Shown here: one piece after another, positions 1 to 7,824 of the stretch
How positions within the stretch are numbered: position 1 is the first letter of the stretch
Layout of the letters: the number at the start of each line of letters is the position of its first letter
Origin: JBLHOS01 sp047623825
GTDB taxonomy: Bacteria > Pseudomonadota > Alphaproteobacteria > Rhodobacterales > Rhodobacteraceae
NCBI GenBank assembly: GCA_047623825.1
Contig: JBLHOS010000023.1
Coordinates: 1-34,916 of the forward strand
Length of the DNA stretch: 34,916 nt
Direction: 5' to 3'
The notes under the pieces: model-generated
The model's database searches: none
What the model saw: the letters and a program-made list of their open reading frames with translations, nothing else
What the model was told of the DNA's origin: nothing
Position numbers and translations under genes: made by a program

Positions 1-100
1 TTCTAGGTTACGATAGGAAACGCCATATCGTGACCTAGAAAAACACTGCGTACAGGATCACGCTTTTGGGATAATGGCTTCCCTTGAAATCATCCGACAC
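1..100 (-). pseudogene. IS6-family transposase, N-terminal fragment (decayed, runs off left edge)
   Basis: Read on the minus strand from a GTG at 98-100, the first codons give SDDFKGSHYPKSVILYAVFF, which matches my memory of the N-terminus of IS6-family transposases. A stop codon follows directly. After a one-base shift the family-like residues YGVSYRNLE continue towards position 1. The piece therefore has an in-frame stop and a frameshift and cannot make a transposase. It abuts the IS3 remnant to its right, so one element was deleted into the other. The rest of the gene, if present, lies left of the window. Confidence 0.6.
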
Positions 101-164
101 CGTCAACGCCCTGCGGCTTGCTTGTTTAAGAACCATGTCGCAAAATCGGACAACAAACCAAAGA

Positions 165-1002
165 CCTCAAAAATTTGCGACAGAACCAAAGCCAGCCCTC
201 ATCCGTGTAGATATAAGTGATGTCAGCCAACCAAACTGCGTTTGGCACCTGGCAGTGAAATTTCTGTTCCAGCAGATTCGGGGAAGACTTCAGCTTATGA
301 TTACTAACGGTAGTGACCGGCTTTCGACGCCTGCGCAGAAGCGGAGAAACCTTGTTTTCCTTCATTATTCTGGCCACACGCCGCTCAGAGACAAACTCAC
401 CATCCACCAACAAGTCCTGATGAATACGCTTGGAACCGTCACACTTCTTACTGGCTTTGAAGAAGACCTTGATTTTGGGGAGCGGCTCCTCGTCTCAGGT
501 CTCCCGGTCAGCTTGAAGCTGATCTCTAGCAGGTTGACTGGACCGAAAATCATAGAACCGACCCCGAGATATCTCAAGCAGCCGACATAATGTGGAAACC
601 GCATATTGTGCTTTACGGGCAGTGATGAAAGCTCGCTTGTCCATCATGGTTTCACCCCCCTTGTCGCGAAAAAGCAGATGCTTTACGCAAAACCTCCACT
701 TCCCGAGCCAGACGCTTATTCTCTTTGTGAAGGCGGTCCAATTCCACCGCATCAGCTTTCTGACGCCGCTTCGCTTCGGCAAAACCAAACGCCTCAATCT
801 CAAGCCGCCACGTCTTCAGCTGCCTGCCTGTTATTCCAAGCTCCTTAGAGACACTGCCTTGGGTTGCCCATCTTCATAAAGCCGATCAACTGCCCCCGCT
901 TTAAAATCATCCGTATATGTTCTTCGATGTTTTCCCATTCGGTGCCCCTTTCATGGATCAGGGGTAAAGTACCCCAGTGTCCGGGAAAAGGGACAAACTT
1001 CA
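165..1002 (-). mobile_element. IS3-family element remnant (OrfA + OrfB, frameshifted and truncated)
   Basis: OrfA lies at about 955-652 on the minus strand. It carries the helix-turn-helix region (RLYEDGQPKAV) and the leucine-zipper-like stretch (ELDRLHKENKRLAREVEVLR), and it is split by frameshifts near 845-890. OrfB starts at the ATG pair at 642-647 with MMDKRAFITARKAQY. It shifts frame near 500, continues through the HTH_21-like part (GEFVSERRVARIMKENKVSPLLRR), and enters the rve integrase core (WLADITYIYTDEGWLWF). It then stops matching near 165, so most of the DDE core is missing. The right terminus is placed at the CA at 1001-1002, where the ISAs1 reading frame is cut. The element is dead. 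Confidence 0.8.
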
Positions 1003-1200
1003 GGGCTACCCAGTCGATGAAACAGGCCTGAAACGCCTCGGCATCCAAGGCCGCAAAGATGTTTCCAAGTTGGTCATGGGACGGTGTCCCGTCTGCAAAA
1101 GGTAGAAAATGCTTCACAAAGGCCAGTTTCTTGGTTCCATATATCGAGATAGCCGTCCATTCATTGGCACCTGACAAAACAGCGCATAGGGTTAAGAGCA
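1003..1200 (-). pseudogene. ISAs1-family transposase, N-terminal fragment interrupted by IS3
   Basis: The minus-strand frame reads LLLTLCAVLSGANEW, then a stretch including KHFLPFADGTPSHDQLGNIF, and ends FIDWVA. This is typical of the N-terminal domain associated with ISAs1-type DDE transposases. The match ends at the IS3 terminus at 1002, which points to insertion of IS3 into this gene. The downstream catalytic part is absent from the window, so it was lost along with the other IS3 end. Towards the N-terminus an in-frame stop lies near 1220, so the true start is also damaged or missing. Confidence 0.75.
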
Positions 1201-1202
1201 GT

Positions 1203-1551
1203 ATTTCCGGAAAAGGTTAAGTCACTTTAACCTCTTGATCTGATTTGCTTATCTCTGAAAAATGCGTAAGAAATTCAATTGGATGGACCTCAGGTGGACT
1301 TGGGGTTGGCATGGCATATGACTTCGTTAATCCAGTATAGATTACCCATCGAATCAGCCTCGACAACATTTGTCGACATCGTTATCCTTTATGCAGTTAC
1401 TCTGGTTCCCTTTCGGTGCGGGGTTAATTATTTTCAGTCCGTGAGGCATCTCAAATGGGTGCGGACCGCAGCAACTGGGAAGCGAGGGAACATCTTGTCA
1501 GAACAGTACGATAGGAAAACTGGCTCGAAGCCGTCAACTGAGGGCGTCCTG
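1203..1551. other. Intergenic stretch upstream of the sulfatase operon
   Basis: An open frame continuous with the downstream gene extends back to 1279, but its first 91 codons look unlike a protein of this genome: AT-richer and of unusual composition. I treat this as leader DNA. It holds a small inverted repeat, AGGTTAA (1214-1220) and TTAACCT (1227-1233), with a six-base loop. This could be an operator or an IS-end relic. I see no convincing -35/-10 promoter pair. Confidence 0.4.
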
Positions 1552-2973
1552 ATGCGTGCGGCCAACGGAGACGTTCTGAGAGTCGACGAAACCGGCGTCG
1601 TCCTGCGCCTCTCCGACCGGGTGTTGTCAGACATCGCTCTGCGCCTCGATTTGGGCTCTTCCTCAACCGAGACCGCACTGCCTTCGCTGCCACAGGAGCA
1701 GCCGACCTATCCTGATCCCCACGAGTTCATGCCCGGTATAGACGCCTGGAACCTTTCGCGGCGCGGCGACTGGTTGCATTTCACAGCTTGTCTGCCAGGC
1801 TGGCAGGGCGTGCGCGGCTTTCGCAGATTGGCCGATGGCGGCCCGATTACGGCTGATGCCGCCGGTCCAATAGTGGGCCTTCTTGGCATTGGTGGCCCGC
1901 GCGCGGCACTGGCGATCGATCGGGCCAGTCACTTCCCCTGGCACGTCCTCGCCCCGGCCGACGATATCGGTGCCGTGGGCCATGCGGCCACTGAAACAGC
2001 CGCGCCCTGTAACGCCGCAGAGTCGCTGCGCGAGGTTACCCACGAAGCGCTGGTGGCCGAATGCCTTCTGTCAGACCATTTATCCCATCATCGTCCCCTG
2101 CCCCTCTTCGTGACGCGGGTTGAAACCGATGCCTCGGCTTGCGCGCTTGACCTCACCCAAGGCCGCGCGGTTGAGAACCTGCTGATTGCCGCCCACAATA
2201 TTGTGCGTATCGCGGCGAGTATGGGCAAGAGCGCCATCCTGCCCGCCATCACGATCGACTACGCGTTCGAAGACCAGTCTGGAAATCCCACCGCCTATCG
2301 CGATGGTATGATCGCGCTGATGACCCGCCTGTCCGAGGGCCTCGCCATATTAGGCTTTCACCACCCGCGCTTCCTGGCCCTGTTCGACGGTGGGTCTGCC
2401 GAAATGGCCGCACAATCAAACGCCAACGCGGTGGTTGAAGGCCAGTGGGAATTGGGCTGGAACCATGGTGACCACCGTTTTGCCTACAGCGCCCCAGGTT
2501 ACATGTTCGCCCTCGACGCCTATGATCGTGCGACAGCTTCTGCCCGAGAGGCCAAGGCCGCCATTACCGCCGCAGCCTTGGCCGACCCGGACTGGCACTG
2601 CCCCACCTTCCTTCTGGCTGAACGCGAGGATGGTGCGCCGAACCGCATCCGCGTGACCGCCAAGGCCATGGAATGGCTCGAGGTTGACCACGATGATCCG
2701 CTGGGGGCCGGCCCCAGCGCCGGGTTCGACGTGACTGGCGACACGGCCGGCGCGCAGATCACTGATGTCTCCATATCGGCCGACGACCCCAAGTCCCTGA
2801 TTTTGACCTTCGACACAGCCCCTGATGGTCCGGATCTCGCGATCACCTACGCCCTAGGGAGCACGCGCAGGGGAGCTCTGCGCGACGCGTGGGATCATGA
2901 GACGGCAGCGGGCACCCGGCTGCACCGCTGGGCCTTGCCCTGCCGCCTGCCAATTTCGGGGCACGCGGCATGA
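1552..2973 (+). CDS. Hypothetical protein, first gene of the sulfatase operon
   Basis: I do not recognise the family with confidence. The ATG at 1552 gives 473 residues and is preceded by AGGG at 1541-1544. An alternative start at 1279 gives 564 residues, but the added segment looks non-coding. There is no signal peptide or membrane segment. The middle contains PAITIDYAF followed by YRDGMIALMTRL. The C-terminus (GALRDAWDHET then LHRWALPCRLPI) recalls the closing beta-structure of Rhodobacteraceae proteins annotated as sialate-O-acetylesterase/SGNH-like. I see no GDS or GQS nucleophile motif, so an esterase is only a guess. Its stop overlaps the next start (ATGA at 2970), implying translational coupling with the jelly-roll and sulfatase genes. 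Confidence 0.75.
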   Translation: MRAANGDVLRVDETGVVLRLSDRVLSDIALRLDLGSSSTETALPSLPQEQPTYPDPHEFMPGIDAWNLSRRGDWLHFTACLPGWQGVRGFRRLADGGPITADAAGPIVGLLGIGGPRAALAIDRASHFPWHVLAPADDIGAVGHAATETAAPCNAAESLREVTHEALVAECLLSDHLSHHRPLPLFVTRVETDASACALDLTQGRAVENLLIAAHNIVRIAASMGKSAILPAITIDYAFEDQSGNPTAYRDGMIALMTRLSEGLAILGFHHPRFLALFDGGSAEMAAQSNANAVVEGQWELGWNHGDHRFAYSAPGYMFALDAYDRATASAREAKAAITAAALADPDWHCPTFLLAEREDGAPNRIRVTAKAMEWLEVDHDDPLGAGPSAGFDVTGDTAGAQITDVSISADDPKSLILTFDTAPDGPDLAITYALGSTRRGALRDAWDHETAAGTRLHRWALPCRLPISGHAA

Positions 2974-3770
2974 TTGAGCTCAAGGCCGACCTGCCGCAAG
3001 GGGCCCTGCTCGGTTCAGAGCGCGACCGGCTCGCTTCTGTCCTAGCGGGGGGGCGCGCGATTTGGCTCCAAGGCCGAGCGGAACGGTTCGACCGCGACTC
3101 TTACGGCGTGGTTACCCATTGGCACGCCGTCACTCCTGTCGGCCGCATGTCCGCCGTGCCAGTCACGCCGAACGAAGGTAATACGCGGCTGCGTGACACC
3201 GCGCGCTGTGGTATGATCTGCGAATCCAAAACCAATTGTGGCCTAGTTCTAACCGACGCAGTCGAGAATGCGGCACATTGGACCGCAGCGGTTATTTACA
3301 CCCCTGGCGATCCAATGGGCGATACTAGTTCGACGGCCCAGACACTTTTAACGGTTAACACTGCTACCACGGGACACAACAGCTCCGGAACTTACTTGTT
3401 CGTCTCCGATCAGGCCGAAGGCATCGTGGCGCGCGATACCGCAGACGCGCTCGAAATTGTCACACCAGCTGTTTCTGTCCCGCTCGGCCGAGCGCGCATG
3501 TTGGTTCTAACCCTGTCGGGCAAGGACCTCGCTTTGGCGCAGGGCATCGGGGCACCGATCCACATCACCGGCGGCAACCCTGGCATGGCATGCCCGGCAG
3601 ATATCTTTATCGGCTGCCGAAGCCATCGCAATGGTCTTCGCAAGACTTTGGGCCAGTCTATCCTGCATGATGTAATCTTCTGGCCGGGACAAACCCTCCT
3701 GCTCCCGCGCAGTGACAGTGACATGCGCCAGCTCCAGGCGCTGCGGCAATATTACTTATGGGCGGATTAA
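2970..3770 (+). CDS. Probable concanavalin A/LamG-like jelly-roll protein
   Basis: This 266-residue protein starts in the ATGA overlap with the upstream gene. The second half has the alternating beta-strand pattern of laminin-G/concanavalin-like folds: a strand with RARMLVLTLSGKDLALAQG, a turn, then ADIFIGCRS, and near the end ILHDVIFWPGQTLL followed by a short helix QLQALRQYYLW. That order resembles C-terminal carbohydrate-binding domains. There is no signal peptide and no obvious catalytic motif. It may bind the glycan processed by the sulfatase encoded immediately downstream, with which it overlaps by 13 bases. Fold assignment is moderately secure; ligand and function are inferred. A structural role in a surface or secreted complex is an alternative. 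Confidence 0.65.
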   Translation: MIELKADLPQGALLGSERDRLASVLAGGRAIWLQGRAERFDRDSYGVVTHWHAVTPVGRMSAVPVTPNEGNTRLRDTARCGMICESKTNCGLVLTDAVENAAHWTAAVIYTPGDPMGDTSSTAQTLLTVNTATTGHNSSGTYLFVSDQAEGIVARDTADALEIVTPAVSVPLGRARMLVLTLSGKDLALAQGIGAPIHITGGNPGMACPADIFIGCRSHRNGLRKTLGQSILHDVIFWPGQTLLLPRSDSDMRQLQALRQYYLWAD

Positions 3771-6094
3771 GCGGCATGGGGTTCAATGCTGACCGGATCG
3801 CAGAGGGCAACCTCTGCGTCATCTGGGTCGACGACATGATTGATGTCTACACTTGGCGCAGGGCCTTTGGCATCCCGATCCAGACCCCAAACCTAGACCG
3901 TTTGATGGGTGAAGGGGTGCGGTTTTCAAACACTTATGCCACGGTCCCGCTTTGTGCGCCGTGCCGCGCCGAGCTAGCCACAGGGATAAGCCCATTCCGC
4001 TCAGGGCTCGTAGACCTGAACCGCTACTGGCGCGACATATACCCCCCCGAGAAGGCTTGGGCATATGACTTGCGTCGAGCCGGGTTCCACACTTTTACAA
4101 CCGGCAAGGTCGACGCAGACTACCGCCCGATGCCTGAAGAATACCGCCGCATTCTCTTTCATCAGGATCGCCGCGCACAGGACCGACCCCGGCGACGTCA
4201 GGGGGTACACAACTACCTTAATCTCGGTCCAGGTATCAAAGGTGTGAACCACCCCAATGACAATGGAAGCCAGGACCAGTATTTCTACGACTTCGAAGTA
4301 GCACAGAATGCCATCAACTTTCTACAGGAGGCCGATCCGGACCGACGGCACCTGATCCAGCTTGGCTTTAAACACCCTCACTACAACCTGGAATGCCCCG
4401 ATCGTTTCTACCAGCAATATGATGTTTCGCAAATCCACTGGCCTTCCGTGGCCTCGCCCGAAGATTATCATGGCCCCCCCCCCAACTTTGGGGTCTACGA
4501 AGCCGCCTATATTGCCAATGGCCGCTGGACCCCCGAGCAATCGGGAGATGAGGCTTGGCGCCAGATCGTGCGCGGCTATTTCGCCGCGATCTCTCATGTG
4601 GATCACGAAATCGGGCGATTTATGGACGCCTTGCGCGCCTCAAGCATAGCCCAAGACACTACCGTAATCTTCCTGTCTGACAATGGCTTCAACCTCGGAA
4701 CCCACGACAGTTTTCACAAAATGAGCCAATGGGACAGCGCCGCCCATGTTCCCCTGGGCATCTGGCATCCCGCCATGACCCACGGCACGGAAATCGACCT
4801 GCCGGTGTCGCTGCACAATATCCCCAAAACCATCATGCAGATCGCAGGCCTTCCGCCGCGCCCCGACTGGGTCAGCGGTCAGTCACTGCTGCCGCTTCTG
4901 GATGACAGTTTTGGGCAATTTGACCGAAGCAAGTCACCCATCACTTGCGTCTTTGGTACGCTCTCAGTACGCCCGTCCATTGAAGAGCACACCCAGTATA
5001 GATACTTCCGCTATCCCAATGGTGAGGAACACGTCTACGACATCATTGCGGATCCTGGCGAAACGACCAACCTAGTTGACAGCGCGCCCCTAGATTTGTT
5101 GCGCGACGAATTGGTCCGCGGCGCGCTTGACCTCGGCCTAGACCTACGGGGCTTCGAAAATCCCGCAAGCGGCATCAACGCAATGATGGCAGTCGACGGC
5201 AGCGTAGTTCTTGCTGGCGGCGGCGGCGACAACAACTACTGGGCCTATGGCGCTGATGCTGAGAAAATCCGCGAAGATCGTGACGGCGGCACCGATACGC
5301 TCTGGTACATGGCCGGGCCTGACGACTACGTCCTGCGCTGTCCGCCGAATGTCGAAAAGATCCGTATCGCCACCGTCGTTTCGCGCAAGGAAGCGGGCGG
5401 TTCAGGAAACAAGGTCCTGAAGATCGTCGCCCATCCCGACAGCCCAATCGAGTTTGAAACCTCCGAACGTGTCATGGTAGACGTGAGCGGCAGCAACGGC
5501 AATGATACGATGTACGGTCCCAAATATGCCGGTGCAACATTTCATGGAGGCGCGGGCGACGACTGGCTTGAAGCAAAATCGATCATACCCAAGACCAAAC
5601 ATGCCTTCTACGGCGGCGCCGGCAACGACACACTTATCGGCGGAGCGGGCCAAGACCTGTTGGATGGTGGCACCGGCAACGATCTGATCAAAGGCGGCAC
5701 CGGCAATAACCACCTGATCGGAGGCCATGGCAACGACGTGATCACCGATGGCGACGGGGCTTCCGTCGTGGACACGGGACCGGGCCGGAACATTGTCACC
5801 CTAAACGGGGGCGACGATGACGTGACTGTTGGTAACGGCGTGAACGAGATCGATGCCGGCTCTGGTGCTGTGACTTTCCACATCGCCTATGGTGGACTGA
5901 CGGTAATCCGCGACTGGCAAGCGGAACAAATCTACGACCTATCCGCCTGGCCCGCACCGCCGATGCGGCTGAACAAGGGCGATGACACGTGGATTCTCCG
6001 CCTCGGTCCGTCCATCGTTGAGCTGCATGGTGTTCAGAACCCTGATCACCTGCCCGACCAAATCACCTACGCGCCGAAATTGGAATCTGTGTAA
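3758..6094 (+). CDS. Sulfatase with C-terminal RTX-type calcium-binding repeats
   Basis: This 778-residue protein is an alkaline-phosphatase-superfamily sulfatase, expected to hydrolyse sulfate esters, probably on a polysaccharide. Metal-binding DD is at residues 25-26. The nucleophile motif CAPCR at 66-70 fits the CxPxR signature that formylglycine-generating enzyme converts to formylglycine. A second metal site, SDNGFNLGTHD with D308 N309, precedes H320 K321. The domain ends near residue 480. The remainder holds glycine/aspartate-rich nonapeptide-like repeats, clearest at about 595-668 (GGAGNDTLIGGAG), and a C-terminal tail of about 110 residues. That architecture, without a signal peptide, suggests type I secretion; no ABC/MFP transporter is in the window. 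It overlaps the preceding gene by 13 bases, completing the operon. Confidence 0.9.
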   Translation: MGGLSGMGFNADRIAEGNLCVIWVDDMIDVYTWRRAFGIPIQTPNLDRLMGEGVRFSNTYATVPLCAPCRAELATGISPFRSGLVDLNRYWRDIYPPEKAWAYDLRRAGFHTFTTGKVDADYRPMPEEYRRILFHQDRRAQDRPRRRQGVHNYLNLGPGIKGVNHPNDNGSQDQYFYDFEVAQNAINFLQEADPDRRHLIQLGFKHPHYNLECPDRFYQQYDVSQIHWPSVASPEDYHGPPPNFGVYEAAYIANGRWTPEQSGDEAWRQIVRGYFAAISHVDHEIGRFMDALRASSIAQDTTVIFLSDNGFNLGTHDSFHKMSQWDSAAHVPLGIWHPAMTHGTEIDLPVSLHNIPKTIMQIAGLPPRPDWVSGQSLLPLLDDSFGQFDRSKSPITCVFGTLSVRPSIEEHTQYRYFRYPNGEEHVYDIIADPGETTNLVDSAPLDLLRDELVRGALDLGLDLRGFENPASGINAMMAVDGSVVLAGGGGDNNYWAYGADAEKIREDRDGGTDTLWYMAGPDDYVLRCPPNVEKIRIATVVSRKEAGGSGNKVLKIVAHPDSPIEFETSERVMVDVSGSNGNDTMYGPKYAGATFHGGAGDDWLEAKSIIPKTKHAFYGGAGNDTLIGGAGQDLLDGGTGNDLIKGGTGNNHLIGGHGNDVITDGDGASVVDTGPGRNIVTLNGGDDDVTVGNGVNEIDAGSGAVTFHIAYGGLTVIRDWQAEQIYDLSAWPAPPMRLNKGDDTWILRLGPSIVELHGVQNPDHLPDQITYAPKLESV
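5606..5754 (+). repeat. RTX-type nonapeptide repeats inside the sulfatase gene
   Basis: About five consecutive units of the form GGxGNDxLx are encoded here: GGAGNDTLI, GGAGQDLLD, GGTGNDLIK, GGTGNNHLI, GGHGNDVIT. One earlier degenerate unit (GGAGDDWLE) lies near 5548. In known RTX proteins such units form calcium-loaded parallel beta rolls after type I export. Confidence 0.85.
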
Positions 6095-6260
6095 CGGAAT
6101 TGGTGTTGGCGTGAATGCCTCTGGTCCTGGTATAGTTTTGGTCTCTTTCGAGCAATGTTTGCTTTGAAGAAGATATGGAATGGCAACGAGATACACAGAC
6201 AAGTTTCGATGTGATGAGGCGTAGATCGCAACCCGTGCTCCTACACTCTGCTTTAGTTTA

Positions 6261-6494
6261 TCAAAGATGCAGTTGAGCCTCAAAAAAGGCAAGCGCCACA
6301 CGATAGGACTGCAACAATTTGACACGCTCAGGTTCGGTCCGGCTTGTGCGGGTGCGTTCTGCAAAATTGCTTATCATCTTGTATGCGCCCGACATCATTT
6401 CGTCTGTCTCCTCTTTGAGAAAAGCCCCGCCATGCCGAACAGTCAAAACGTCTGATGTCTCCGAAAGTTCAACCGATATCCATTTTTCGCTCAT
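6261..6494 (-). CDS. Small hypothetical protein (77 aa)
   Basis: The minus-strand frame from ATG at 6492-6494 encodes 77 soluble residues beginning MSEKWISVELSET, with charged helical character in the second half. A weak purine-rich stretch (GAAG) lies just upstream. It converges on the sulfatase gene and is flanked by IS debris on its other side. I recognise no family. The composition looks protein-like, but the reading frame is short enough to be chance or a remnant of a longer gene. Confidence 0.35.
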   Translation of the reverse strand: MSEKWISVELSETSDVLTVRHGGAFLKEETDEMMSGAYKMISNFAERTRTSRTEPERVKLLQSYRVALAFFEAQLHL

Positions 6495-6544
6495 TTTATT
6501 CTTCAGTACAGCGTTATTCTATAGGTCCCGCTTGGGTTTCAGAG

Positions 6545-6571
6545 GCGGCGTTCTCCGGACGGTTTGATTTG
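6545..6571 (+). repeat. 27-bp repeat, left copy (inverted partner at 11534-11560)
   Basis: This is an exact 27-base match to the reverse complement of 11534-11560, found by eye and checked base by base. It lies 8 bases outside the stop codon of the IS256 transposase remnant, in a place where the terminal region of that element is expected. The match ends abruptly on both sides. Confidence 0.75.
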
Positions 6572-6578
6572 CGCCTGT

Positions 6579-7090
6579 TCAGGCGACGAGGTCATGGGTC
6601 ATGGGCGCAATCGGCTGGTCGATGGCTTCCCATCCATCCACTTTGCGCATCTGAATTTTCCCAGAAGCAAGCAGCGCCCAGAGCATCATGGGCACGGTTT
6701 TCGGGCATGGCAGCACGGTCTGCGTCTTGATACGACGGCGGAACTCCCCGTTGAGGCGTTAGATGGCGTTGGTCGCGCGCGCCTACTTCCATTGCGACGG
6801 ATCAAGCCGTGTGAAAGCAAAGAGGCGGTCCCCTGCTTTTTCAAGGCTGTCGGCTACAGCACGGCACTTGAGGCCCCATTTGCGCAGGAAAGCCTTGCGC
6901 CTCTGCTCCACCTCGACAGCCGTGTCGGCGTAGATCATGTCACGGTAGTCCTCGGTGAGCTCGTCCTGCACATGGTCAGGGGCATGCGCCAGAAGGTTGC
7001 GATGCTTGTGAACCGTGCAGCGCTGGATGGGGAGATCATCGCCCCACAGCGCGACTAAAGCTGCCTCCAGCCGCTAAGCCCACCGTGACC
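6579..7090 (-). pseudogene. IS256-family (mutator type) transposase, C-terminal part, with nonsense codons
   Basis: One minus-strand frame carries the C-terminal third of an IS256-type transposase: DLPIQRCTVHKHRNLLAHAP, then DELTEDYRDMIYADTAVEVE, FTRLDPSQWK, NGEFRRRIKTQTVLP and QMRKVDGWEAID, ending in TGA at 6579-6581. The same frame is interrupted by TAG at 7074-7076, TAG at 6783-6785 and TAA at 6759-6761, with no frameshift needed. The N-terminal two thirds are missing and are replaced at about 7090 by IS21 sequence. The preserved frame with only point nonsense changes suggests fairly recent decay. Confidence 0.85.
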
Positions 7091-7098
7091 TTTTAACA

Positions 7099-7275
7099 TT
7101 GAAGTTCACCCAGGGGATGAGCGATTGGGCGATTGCTGGGTCCCCGGGAGTGAGCAAGGGAGCGGTCGGGAATTATCTGATGCGTTTCACCCAAGCTGGC
7201 TTATTGTGGCCGCTCCCCTCAGATATGGACGACGTCAGTTTCGAGTTGCTGCTGTTCCCTCGACCGCCGATGGCT
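7099..7275 (+). pseudogene. IS21-family IstA, N-terminal fragment
   Basis: The plus-strand frame reads FTQGMSDWAIAGSPGVSKGAV, followed by GNYLMRFTQAGLLWPLP and a DMDD stretch. This is the N-terminal helix-turn-helix region of IS21 IstA transposases, where RAIAxSLGVSKGTV and WPLPEDMDD are typical. The match fades after FPRPP near 7275, so only about 58 codons remain. No IstB partner is present. Confidence 0.7.
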
Positions 7276-7312
7276 TCGCTCTTGAACCGACCTGTACTCA
7301 TACACAGAATAT

Positions 7313-7411
7313 CGGACACTCTCACAACTACACGCGCTGGCCTACAATCTGGCCACCTTCCTGCGTAGCATCGAGTTGCCCGAGGCGATGGCCGACTGGT
7401 CGCTCACCAGC
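7313..7411 (+). pseudogene. IS1380-family transposase, C-terminal fragment
   Basis: The plus-strand frame through CAA at 7325 encodes QLHALAYNLATFLRSIELPE followed by AMADWSLTSL. I know this from the C-terminal part of IS1380-type DDE transposases. The match ends near 7411, at the bases shared with the IS630 fragment on the opposite strand. About 33 codons survive. Confidence 0.65.
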
Positions 7412-7500
7412 TTGTTCCAAGCGTCACAGCAATGATCGAGGACCTCGTCATTGAAATACGAAGCGTCTACCTGCATACCTTCGAAGGTGGCTGGCATATT
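7406..7500 (-). pseudogene. IS630-family transposase, C-terminal fragment
   Basis: The minus strand encodes YFNDEVLDHCCDAWNKLV, resembling the IS630 C-terminal motif (DIVDHCCDAWNKLVDQPW). Matching is lost after the WNKLV segment where the IS1380 fragment begins. Sequence further upstream in this frame is not recognisable. The fragment is too short to be functional. Confidence 0.5.
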
Positions 7501-7824
7501 ACAACGGCGAACGCCCGCACTCGACGCACGGAATTTTGCCCCCTGACGAGACATATGCCATCTAGACAGAACCAATGGAAATAGCAGCGTAAATAAAACC
7601 CTGATCCATCGTAACAAGGCTGTAAACTGGTCGAAAATCTATGACCACCTATGTATACAATACAAAAAACCCCGTGACATTAAAATGAAAAGCCTCATAA
7701 AGGGTGATACTGGGACCATAAATCCGCTGGGATACCCCCCCACTACGGTGTATCGAAATAGAGAAATCCGGTCAAACTACGCCCTGAGGCCTGGCTGTAT
7801 AGATGTGCCTTGAAAGGCTTGCTG
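7501..7824. other. Non-coding, AT-richer leader of the glycosyltransferase genes
   Basis: No gene is supported in these bases. The first part may be unrecognisable IS debris. The last 200 bases, AT-richer than surrounding genes, precede the glycosyltransferase start and probably hold its promoter, but I cannot point to a convincing -35/-10 pair. GAAAGG at 7811-7816 is the ribosome binding site for the ATG at 7825. Confidence 0.45.

Noticed and set aside
1..40. Near-perfect 15-bp inverted repeat (1-15 and 26-40) at the left edge
   Set aside because: The sequence is read as part of the decayed IS6 transposase (YGVSYRNLE region), no T-run follows in either direction, and the partner sequence lies beyond the window, so I do not call a terminator or IS end.
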